DNA of 18,049 bases from contig JAQIWT010000560.1 in the NCBI GenBank assembly GCA_034696485.1, positions 1 through 18,049 on the forward strand, read 5' to 3'. How positions within the stretch are numbered: position 1 is the first letter of the stretch; each line of letters starts with the position of its first letter. The notes beneath the pieces are model-generated. The model was not told the DNA's origin and did not search any database. It saw nothing but the letters and a program-made list of their open reading frames with translations. This document shows positions 10,161 to 18,049 of the stretch, piece by piece. The position numbers and the translations under genes were made by a program. The DNA is from Isohypsibius dastychi. Taxonomy: Eukaryota > Tardigrada > Eutardigrada > Parachela > Isohypsibiidae.

Positions 10161-10435
10161 AAACTGACGTTAAAACCGGACCTTTCCGGCCAACCAATTC
10201 AAGATGCCTGGATAATATACGGGCTTGATTCATATTGATATATAATTCAAGATGTTTGATTTATATACAGGGTTCCAAATCAACCTCAGTTTTCGAAATG
10301 CAACGGAATAAAACTGACGTTGAAACCGGACCTTCCGGCCAACCAATTCAAGATGCTGGCTTAATATACGGGCTTCAAAATCACCATCAGTTTTTGAAAC
10401 ATAATGGAATAAAACTGACGTTGAAACCGGATATT
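10160..10435 (+). repeat. Satellite-like repeat array, three partial copies
   Basis: Three copies related to the left-edge repeat, with AAACTGACGTT at about 10161, 10311 and 10412. Spacing is uneven (about 150 and 101 bp), so units differ in length or are partly deleted. Each has GAAACCGGA or AAAACCGGA after the TGACGT word; the first two then continue with CCAACCAATTCAAGATG. The third breaks off at about 10435 beside the donor of the last Trio-like exon, so the array occupies what would be an intron. Confidence 0.8.
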
Positions 10436-10444
10436 CCAGCTTAC

Positions 10445-13400
10445 CGACAAATCTTCCAGGGACTGCAGATAAATCGCATGATTTGCTTTCTTAGCCACGT
10501 ATTTCAACACTTCCAAGCCGTCTTTTGTTTCTCCCGTCTCATCTTCACTCTACTTGAGCAACTCTGACAAAATAGTTATCGTATCGTATATAGGATCCAG
10601 TTATCGATATCATTTGCACTTTCCGCCGCGCTTCTTTCGAACATCCGCAATTTCGAAAATAATTCCAAATGCATCCACCGAGGATTCCACGAAGTTTCAA
10701 GATTATTCCGTGCTTCTCCAGCATCGTGAAGACAGCGGCGAATGTGGTCAGGGTCAACCGTGATCGGCGGTGACCAATTTCTAAAAATTCGAATAATTTT
10801 AATTAAAATATAAGTTATCAATAATTTTAAGTAAAATTCGAAAAATCAAAAAATTCAAATAATCCGCATAAAAAACAGAAATAATGAACCCTAAATTCAG
10901 TTCCAGCGCATTTCCTTCATGTTCAGTGTGTGTCCAGCAGTCCATTACATCTTGACGTTCGACATTATGCCGGTTAACAGCCTCAATCACCGACTCCAGA
11001 GAATCGAGCACGGGATCGTGTTCTAATGTTTTCTTTGACTCTTGAATTGAATTCAACAACGGGAAAATTCTTATTAATCACAAATTAAACTAATCAGACT
11101 GCCCCACTTACCGCAGCATGGTGATCGTAGAAAGCAATGGCGCAATCTAATATCGCCCCACGGGCTGCAACCCGCCTTTTGAAATCGCTGACACACTTCT
11201 CCAGCGCCTGCCGACTATTCTAGATTTCCGCCACGTCAAAATACAAGTCCTAGTCGTCCGGTTGCAAAATGCCGATCAGCAAAGCAGAGCGTCGCATCAG
11301 TGTTGCTGTATGTTTTCTGCAGAGTGAGATTTTGTCATAAATCAATCTCGATCGTTTGGAAAACAGAGGCACTTCACAAAATCAGACACGGTTTCACACT
11401 TGAAGCGGTTCACTCCATCGATTAAGAACTACGATGGTGCCGGAGAAAGCGATAATAAATCAGGTCAAGAGCCTCTAATGGGGTACTTTTGGAGAAAAAA
11501 CAGTAAAGCGTCGGCGAATGATTCATAAAATGTTTTTCACTCGTTTTAATCAAAAACCCACAAAACACGATTTCATTCAATTTTAATAAATTTTCCAATT
11601 TTTCTATGATACAAATGAGTGATACCACATTCAAATCGACATTATTTTGACCTACATCGCACACCGCTTCGAATTTGGAATGCCGTTCTCGTAATGAAAC
11701 TGCCTGTGCGGAATTTCGCCCAATATCCGTTTTCAGGAGAAAAGGCATAGCATTCAGCTCATCCCATTTAATAATCTGCGAAAAAAAAAGTTGGATTACT
11801 GCGATTACACAACCTAATCCATCCGTACGGTGTTAGCGTTCTCTTGCATTGTCCGCATTTCCAACTGCTGTTCAAGGATAATATCCTTAATTCTGCATCT
11901 CCTCTGAAGCTCCTTGCAATGTGTTTGGATATTCTGGATCACTCCGTTCAAGTGTGTAACTGCGCGATCAGCGTCGGCTGGCATCAAGTTTTCCCCGCCA
12001 TTTGGACCAGAGCCGTTTAACGCGTACAGAAGAGTTCTTCCGTCTTCACGGCACTTGAAACAAAATATCATAACGACTGAGACTTTTCAAAGCAATTTAA
12101 ATCAATACAAGGTACGAATCACATACATGCTCTTTAAATGCACGACAACAAAATGCAACGAAATGCTCCACATGCTGGACCAATTCGTATCCGCTTTTAC
12201 AGACCTACACACCGGGAACTCATCACAAACAATGTTAACAAAATATTCGCAGGTATTCAAGGTGCTGCAAAAACGCTTGTAATTTCCAATCTTCCGACCC
12301 ACGATATTTCCACACATCGTTTTCAGCACATTCCGATTTGTTTGAAAAGTTTACGGATTTCTACTTACATCGGTAAAAGACTGGCTGATGGTAGCCGTGA
12401 TCGCTCTGTGTTGCTCCTTCAGCTTGCTCAGCGCACTGGTTTTTGTAGGTAGATCTGCTTCGACTTCGCACATGTCCATCCAGAGTGACGACATTTGAGC
12501 AAACTGCGGAAACAGAATATGAAAATAATTTTAACGTTTCGTAAATTTGATTTCCGTACTTCTTCCTATCTTTCGTGAAATCTAGCCGAAAGCGCCAGAA
12601 TCACCGAGCGATCTTTGATTCCAGCGACCAGGGCATTTTTTTGCAGGTTTCACAGATGGATTTGATATTCTGATTCGCGTAATGACCGGACTCCAAAAGT
12701 CTGACACCGCTTCATACAGCACAGCTTTCCTGGAACACATTATGTTGCTGCTGGAGTTCCTTAACGTTGGTATGTGATACGCCAATGGCAACATAGGAGG
12801 CAATTAAATGGGTACGAGCTTTCCTAATCCACTGCCGTTTCTAAAAATCAAGCATTGAAGTCCGATAAATAAAAATATGAGCATTTAAATACCTCTTCGG
12901 CGCGATTCTTGAAAGCACAAAATTCACAGCACTGGCTTAGTTTTTCTTCTCGCTGTTGAAAAGCGCGCTTGAGTTCGCCGGGAAAGTTATGAAGCTGATG
13001 AACCATAATCCGAACCGCATCGATATCCGAATGAAAATCTGGGTTTTCGGCAATAACACGCCATGCTTCACTAGCGCTTGTCGAACCCACTCCCGGCACT
13101 CTTGGTCCCAGATGTTGCAGAATATTCCGACCTCGAACTTCAATCCGTTCTATACCAGCCTGCATGGTCACGCTTTCTTCCCTCCATCTTTTCAAATGAT
13201 CCAGCGAGCCATCCACAAGCTCCAGCTTTTCCGTGAACTCCACCTTTGCTACAGTGCGTTCCAGACCTTCCAGATCTCTGATTGTTCTCCACGCTTCCAT
13301 AAAATAGCTGTTGAGATCCAGCCGCATATTCAACCATTTTGCATGGTAATAATTAGGAGTTCCTTCAAGATGTCAGCTGAGATGTGTTGATGTATTTCGG

Positions 13401-13676
13401 AAGCTGCTCGACGTTGATTGTCAAAACCTGTTTTGTTAAAACAATTAACAAAATGTGAAAATGACAGATTAAGAGATTCGTCACCTCAAAGCCACCAATG
13501 GCGCTTGATTGACTAAATTTCGATTTGTGCTCATCCGAATCGGATTTGACCACAAAGACACACAAAATGGAAAACGAGAGGCTCTCCTGAAGGGCGCGCA
13601 GAATAAGTTTGACATTTTGCCACAACGTGTCCTGAAACGCGAGGCGCAAAACAACGCACGGTGGACGAGCAGCCAT
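10445..13676 (-). pseudogene. Decayed Trio/Kalirin-like gene: Sec14 and spectrin repeats
   Basis: Trio and Kalirin are Rho guanine-exchange factors with an N-terminal Sec14 domain and a row of spectrin repeats. Exons in order: 13676-13485 (Sec14, 'LWQNVKLILRALQESL'), 13427-12893 (end of Sec14, 'YHAKWLNMRLDLNSYF', first spectrin), 12840-12560, 12503-12369, 12053-11829, 11775-11656, 11316-11112, about 11055-10890, and 10780-10445. Order and spacing follow Trio: 'EDGRTLLYALNG', 'FEAVCD' joined to 'KTYSNTD', 'HLELFSKLRMFERSA'. Most introns (52-57 bp, two over 300) keep good sites. Disabling changes: a frameshift near 13365; shifts near A4 (12695-12698) and T7 (12636-12642) on the plus strand; TAG codons at 12568-12566, 11252-11250, 11222-11220 and 10552-10550; frameshifts inside the exons at 11316 and 10780. 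The Rho-GEF half is absent. Exons 12503-12369 and 12053-11829 are still open, so decay may be recent. Confidence 0.8.
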
Positions 13677-13830
13677 TCTGATGAGGAAGAACGACCGCGG
13701 GATTCCCAAAGTGTCTCCGTCACTGTAGCAAATACATCCATAGCATGCATATCGACACTTCAATGTGCAAAACAAATTTCTTACTCCAGTATAAATCGGA
13801 CACAACTATGGTAATCCACCAGCACTATCG

Positions 13831-14882
13831 TCATCCACTGTTACTGGCTACACTCGCTCGAACATATGTCCCTTTCCGCTCATGAAAAATCATGGAAGGT
13901 AGGGGTTTATCGTGTTCCAGAAGAATGCTTACAAAGAGTAAAATTAATTTAATTAAATAAAATCAATCCAGATTTAATCAAGCAAAGATTTAAAGATCAA
14001 CAAAGACGCAATTCATTCACCAACCGGAAACTTACGGAGTTTTGACTTCCCGTCGAACATAATGTTCCAAGCGTCCTTCATCGTCCTGAAATAAATCATC
14101 CAGAATCTTCATTCTTTCCGCCAGAGGAAGACCGGTGACCGCCTATCAATTTAATAGACAGTTGAATACTCGTCAAACAAAATGACGGCGTGGATTGAAA
14201 TGTACTTTTCCATTGAAGAACAGAATATCAAATGCAACAAAGCACTGATGGAACGTATCGTCATTGTTCAGCTTTTTGATTGTATTCGATTCCATCCGAC
14301 TGACAATGCATTCAATCTGGAAAAACAGTATATGAAGAACTGCTTATAACCCAAAAAGCATGTTTTGAACAAGGAGAAAAACCGGCTTTGAACTGCAAAC
14401 CAACAATTCAGAGCGCCAGGTTTCGAACATCGAACTACCTTTTTGTTGTAAGCACACAACTCTCCGTCTATAATGAAACTCTCAGCTTCCGGTCTGAAGC
14501 AATCCGCGATGTATGGCGTCAGGAGACCCTCCTTAGCGTTGGTTCCCAAGAGCTGAAAACAACAGAATTTATCTAACCGCGGAAAACGAAAGGGTTCGGC
14601 TCTCCTGCATACAAAGTGATCAAAAAAATAGAATATGTACTTGAGAATTATCGGTACTTCCTCTTGCGAAATAGCGAAACTCTCGTCCTTTTTTGTGAAT
14701 CTGCAGTCGATCACCATCCAATTTTAATTCTGCGATCATTGGACTAAGTTTCATTGGACTAAGTTTCAATTCAACTTCAAGTGAATTAAACAGAATTTGT
14801 TAAACACCGCTCAAACGCCGGCAGAATTGTTCTTACTGATCCGATGGACGTGCAGCCATTTGTGCCATAAATTCACGTCCAT
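13831..14882 (-). CDS. Truncated DNA ligase IV-like protein, front of the adenylation domain
   Basis: Core exons 14729-14641, 14552-14439, 14316-14206 and 14142-14036 join in phase with good splice sites. They match DNA ligase IV, which seals double-strand breaks in end joining. Motif I is KLDGDR, with adenylated lysine codon at 14724-14722. Motif III is 'SFIIDGELCAYN', preceded by 'EGLLTPYIADCFRPE'. Motif IIIa is 'CFVAFDILFFNGK', followed by 'LPLAERMKILDDLF'. The ends are less sure: a first exon 14882-14837 (ATG, MDVNLWHKW...) fits phase with a GTAAGA donor, and a last exon 13927-13831 fits phase and ends in TGA. That model gives 187 residues against about 911 in human LIG4. The DNA-binding domain, motifs IV-VI, OB fold and BRCT repeats are missing, so it should not complete ligation. 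The core shows no stop or frameshift. It may be a young truncated copy, a domesticated fragment, or a rearranged gene. Confidence 0.7.
14737..14766 (+). repeat. 15-bp perfect tandem duplication
   Basis: The unit CATTGGACTAAGTTT occurs twice in tandem, inside the proposed first intron of the ligase-like gene, just before its acceptor. Confidence 0.9.
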
Positions 14883-15462
14883 GTAAACAAAGGTCGCCAA
14901 AATTCGGCGAATTCAGCATGCTCGATGAGATCATCGGAGGAGAAGACCGGGTTATCCATGTCATCCGGAGGCAGGTAAAACAACGGCATGCCATCTCTCA
15001 CGATCTCCGGTAAAGAATAATGTGCCGGCCGATTTCGGAACTGTTCGAAGTGCACCAACAAGTTGTCAGTTTGTTGTCAGTTTGTTGTCCAAGCTACGGA
15101 GAAGGCTGTCACAACATCAGAGCATCAATTTCGTCATGTTATCCAACCTGTTGATCATGAACATAAACCGACCGCTTCAATGTGGCGGCGCGATATGGTC
15201 CCCAAACGTGTTTGTGAATCAGCCTAGGGTCGGATTCAAAGCGATTCAAGTCGAAATGGAATTCAAACAGAGCATCGAGGAATACAATGGCGGTCATGTG
15301 ACTTCTGAAAAGAGCAGATATATTTCTGAACGACTTGACGCAAACATGCTCGTACCCTTCGGTCGGGGGCCACTGTCCAGATATGTGGTATTCCAGATTG
15401 ATTTCCGGCTTCCAGGGCATAAGTGTTTCACCTAAAAAGAAACACTTCTTCAATATGCTCAT
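14873..15462 (-). CDS. Hypothetical protein, two exons, family not recognised
   Basis: Exons 15462-15148 and 15040-14873 join in phase 0 across a 107-bp intron (CAG/GTTGGA donor, TTCGAACAG acceptor), giving 160 residues. I do not recognise the fold. Visible features: an aromatic-rich N-terminal half ('GETLMPWKPEINLEYHISG', 'IVFLDALFEFHFDLNRF'), a basic middle ('GPYRAATLKRSVYVHDQQ') and an acidic C-terminal half ('LPPDDMDNPVFSSDDLIEHA'), ending WRPLFTWT. The start is an ATG at 15462; a good acceptor (TTTCTTTTTAG) a little downstream means an upstream exon could be used instead. Its TGA stop overlaps the proposed ATG of the ligase-like gene, so the two models may be parts of one misread gene. 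Confidence 0.5.
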
Positions 15463-15553
15463 TTGGTAGAATATATCTATTAGTTGACCTTTCGATATAA
15501 CATGTAATCCATCTGACCTTCAAGTCAAACCAGCACCATGCAACAAGTGCCTG

Positions 15554-15560
15554 TATAAAA
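15554..15560 (+). promoter_or_regulatory. TATA-like box upstream of the chromodomain gene
   Basis: TATAAAA lies about 60 nt before the ATG at 15618 in the short (155 bp) gap between two divergent genes. A good acceptor-like TTTTTTATTTCAG ends at 15584, so the chromodomain transcript may instead be spliced or trans-spliced there. Confidence 0.35.
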
Positions 15561-15617
15561 TATAAAAATGATTTTTTATTTCAGTTGCTAGGAGTATCTT
15601 AGTTTCAAATCTCGAAG

Positions 15618-16964
15618 ATGAATATTCAAAGATTAGAATCACCAGTCCCCGAAGATACTGCTGAATACGAAGAACTGCCTCATGACTCCTCAGTTAACGA
15701 ACGACCCGAACAGCCGGATGTGCCGGTACAGTTCGCTGTGGATGAAGTGATGGATCACATGATTATAAACGGAGAATTGCACTATTATATCAAATGGAGT
15801 GGTTATCCTATTGAAGAAGCAACCTGGGAAAGGGCCAGTGGATGTAATTGTGATCTCCGCATCAGGGAATATAACGCAAGATTAGCACAAAGTAAAACAT
15901 ACAGTACACCATCCCCTGGTCATATGGGACAGGTTTGACAACCCATATAGCAAATGAAACCACAACAAAACCCATATGGCGAGGGCCACTGTCGTCACCA
16001 AATCCGAAAGGTGACCTTTCGGTTTTTCGACCTTGTACCGCAGAAATAATACAGCCATCCAGTTCCATTCAGGCAAAACAGTGCTCAGACTACATTCCAT
16101 TCCAACCCAGAATCAGAAAACGGAAATTCTGTAAATTCAATGTACTATGTTTTCAGGAAATCGAGCCGAACGTATGCAGGAAACTGTCCAACTACGTATG
16201 CAACTACGCAATAACAGGGTGGCAACAACAAGACAAAAATCTCGAAAACGGAAACCACACCAGAAACGTCAGGTCAAAAAGGTTAATAAAGACCAACTTG
16301 CACAATGGTAAATTGTGAACAAAATTGCAGTAGGTCATTATTTGATTACATACATACACCAAAAACCTCCTGTGGAGCTATTGATAGTTAACTTACAAGC
16401 AAACTTTCTCCACCGGCAAACTCGGATTTCAAAACGGAAAAGTACAAACTGTTGGGTTTTTTGCTATAAATTTTACCTGATTAGTCACTCGGTTGAATTT
16501 TGTAGAAAAATTTAGCATGAAATTTTTTGCTGACCACTGACCACAGCGCCACGGCACTGAGAACATGGACAGATTCTTGAAAATGAATTAACCAAAAGCT
16601 GGGTCGCATTGTGTGTCACATTGCAGGATACTCGAAAATATCAAAGTGAACAGCCGGAAAAAGATCCGTTCCGAAGTCTTATACTTGTTGCTACGAAGGT
16701 AAAATGCCATCTGCTCAATTCAACTCGTGACACAATCATCCTGTACTATCCCACAGGAAACTGAAGACCGAAATCACGCTAGGAATCAAACAGAGCCTGG
16801 GCTGGGCCTTTAAGAACGTTCTACGATGGAACAATAAAGCCCGCACAACCGGGGAGGACACCGCTCGATGGCACCACGGCCTATCATTTAGATCAAAAGC
16901 CAAAGACAATCTCGAGAAATTAAGAATTCTCGACGGCGAACGCGAATACAAACGACGCAATTAA
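15618..16964 (+). CDS. Chromodomain protein with long basic C-terminal tail
   Basis: Four exons join in phase: 15618-15891, 16157-16307, 16627-16698 and 16757-16964 (234 residues). Donors are GTAAAA, GTAAAT and GTAAAA; acceptors are TATGTTTTCAG, CACATTGCAG and TATCCCACAG. Chromodomains bind methylated lysines on histone tails. Here the domain spans about residues 37-88: 'QFAVDEVMDHMIINGELHYY', 'IKWSGYPIEEATWE'. The methyl-lysine cage would be Phe39, Trp60 and Tyr63, with Phe in place of the usual Tyr at the first position. An acidic leader of about 35 residues precedes it, as in HP1. After it comes a charged helix ('RNRAERMQETVQLRMQLRNN'), a very basic stretch ('RQKSRKRKPHQKRQVKKVNK'), then about 90 residues with 'SLGWAFKNVLRWNNKAR' and a basic end. 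I see no chromoshadow domain and no integrase, so it is not an obvious retrotransposon. The exon 1 donor is the least certain junction. Confidence 0.82.
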
Positions 16965-17259
16965 TCAGTTTGTTATGTTAACCTCCCAAAGCTAATCAGC
17001 TTGTGTGCTGTCTCGTAAAATCTAATTGAGGAAAATCGAAACAAAAAACAATCAGGAAATCACACGGATAAATCACGAACCACATCTTCAGAATCCGTAC
17101 TTGCTCAAAACAGCTTCCATCACTTCCCGGTTAAGATCTCGTTCGTATACCCATTCCATCATTTTGTCTCCAACACTTGGAGGGACTTACCCCATCCACC
17201 ACGGGAAAATACTCTCTTTGCAGTAATGTAACTCCGTTCGTTCTAAATGCCCATCAATT
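16965..17259. other. Short convergent 3' intergenic region
   Basis: 295 bp between the stops of the chromodomain gene and the orphan gene on the other strand. I see no gene, repeat or clear polyadenylation signal. Confidence 0.4.
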
Positions 17260-17972
17260 TCATTTTGATCCAGCTTCCAGATGATCCGTTCCAGATGCAG
17301 ATCCTTCTTCATCCTGCGAAACAAATAATGCTTAGTTAGTCCAGACTGATGGGATCGGTCGATTGACAGGGCCAACAAGTCTTCACCTCCAGGTCCAGAA
17401 AGACAACACCAGTTGACCTTCGTTTCGGTCTCCTCCGGCGAGTATTTTTCAGAACATCAGGTTCTGCCAAATGACAACGAACGATTTTCTCATTTCGGAT
17501 TGTCGCACCAAAAACATCGAAATTACCTTCGTCTGTTTTGCTTTTACGTAGTGGTAAGGTGATAACGGCTTCTGGACTAGATGGTGGGAGGGTCAACGGT
17601 CGGGTACTGATTAGGCCGTTGTCAGGACTGAGCAATCTGGAGCTGTCAACATTTGCAGTAGCCGGACGACCGGAAGCAGCCGGCTTCTTCGCTTCGTTTT
17701 CTTTCTTTTCATCTTTCGCAAAATTCACAGGCTTCACGGAAGACGCGGGTACACTTTGAGGCAGGGTTACAGTCGACGTTTTTTCTGCTTCAGCAGACTG
17801 GTTTTTGGCTTGAGCATCAGCCTGTTTCAAATCATCAGCAGTTTTACCCTATAAGATGTTCATGACATTTGCTAATCACATCAAATAGTCGGCGATAAGC
17901 GGAATCCAATTGGGTCGACTGTCCACATGCAGACTCACCTTTGGAAACGCAAACGGGGGTTGTGCTCACCAT
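17260..17972 (-). CDS. Orphan low-complexity protein with nuclear signal
   Basis: The model has exons ending at 17970 (carrying only the ATG, 17972-17970), 17848-17387 and 17313-17260, for 172 residues. The long middle exon has no methionine, so a start must come from upstream. The donor ATG/GTGAGC puts the initiator codon at the exon end and keeps frame with GGT AAA. A stronger donor (AAAG/GTGAGT at 17939) keeps frame only with a stop just upstream, so it could serve a 5' UTR variant. The second intron is 73 bp (GTGAAG, TTTGTTTCGCAG). The protein is rich in Ala, Lys, Glu, Ser and Pro and probably disordered ('KDEKKENEAKKPAASGR'). A more ordered part reads 'FGATIRNEKIVRCHLAEPD', followed by a bipartite basic signal 'TRRRRPKRRS' and an acidic end. 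I do not recognise a family. Confidence 0.55.
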
Positions 17973-18049
17973 GTACCATGAACGACGTCTTTTTCGGCAC
18001 ACCCCGATATATGCGAAATGCCTTCTATTTGAATTCACTGGTCAAGTAT

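Noticed and set aside
10445-10545. Resemblance to the end of the Trio DH (Rho-GEF) domain (KDGLEVLKYVAKKANHAIYL)
   Set aside because: It follows directly on a spectrin-repeat exon and also fits the next spectrin helix (TEDLTIAEQRL...ADKAL in Trio). No other DH sequence is present, so continuation of the spectrin repeat is simpler.
10550-12568. Nuclear code with UAG reassigned
   Set aside because: The RPA-like and MATH-BTB genes contain no internal TAG over more than 600 codons, and the same Trio-like exons also carry frameshifts.
12956-13390. Plus-strand open frame of 144 codons
   Set aside because: It is antisense to the Trio-like spectrin exon, which shows clear similarity on the minus strand.
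15935-16318. Long plus-strand open frame downstream of the chromodomain exon
   Set aside because: It overlaps the intron and exon 2 of the chromodomain gene in another frame, and the spliced frame fits phase and composition better.
1-18049. tRNA, rRNA and CRISPR arrays
   Set aside because: I saw no tRNA-like arms with a GTTCGAATC box in the right setting, no rRNA signature and no regularly spaced identical repeats.

Overview
This window is nuclear DNA of an animal, not of a bacterium or virus. The genes are split by short GT-AG introns, mostly 52-122 bp, with textbook sites such as GTAAGT donors and TTTTTGTTGCAG acceptors. The gene families (MATH-BTB, chromodomain, RPA1-like, DNA ligase IV-like, Trio/Kalirin-like Sec14-spectrin, LEM-3/ANKLE1-like GIY-YIG) are eukaryotic, and the Trio/Kalirin family is a metazoan one. 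The species cannot be fixed from the sequence. Compact introns, many gene fragments and a SPOP-like MATH-BTB gene would suit a small ecdysozoan or similar invertebrate, but that is inference. All exon models were built by hand from reading frame, splice motifs and matching intron phase. There is no transcript evidence.

Layout from left to right: a satellite-like repeat touches the left edge (1-125). A small plus-strand GIY-YIG nuclease gene (521-1211) follows and converges on a five-exon minus-strand RPA1-like gene (3078-1772). A gene-poor stretch (3.1-5.4 kb) holds a tiny relic of a BTB gene tail. A two-exon minus-strand MATH-BTB gene occupies 6574-5410. From 6.6 to 9.6 kb there is non-coding DNA with a nearly perfect 363-bp direct duplication and many copies of a 9-mer, AACTGACGT. 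A possible two-exon coding piece lies at 10014-9592. A repeat array (10.09-10.44 kb) sits next to the last detectable exon of a decayed Trio/Kalirin-like gene (13676-10445, minus strand), whose Sec14 and spectrin-repeat exons are easy to follow but carry frameshifts and four in-frame TAG codons. Next, also on the minus strand, are a truncated DNA-ligase-IV-like gene (14882-13831) and an unrecognised two-exon gene (15462-14873). A chromodomain gene with a long basic tail (15618-16964) runs on the plus strand, followed by a low-complexity nuclear-type orphan on the minus strand (17972-17260).

There is no operon-like logic. Several of the genes (GIY-YIG nuclease, RPA-like single-strand DNA binder, ligase fragment, chromodomain) act on DNA or chromatin, but nothing shows they work together. 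The main surprises are how many of the genes are reduced versions of larger families (RPA1 without its N-terminal domain, ligase IV cut in mid-adenylation domain, a stand-alone LEM-3-type nuclease, a ruined Trio) and the recurrent AACTGACGT word in the non-coding blocks.
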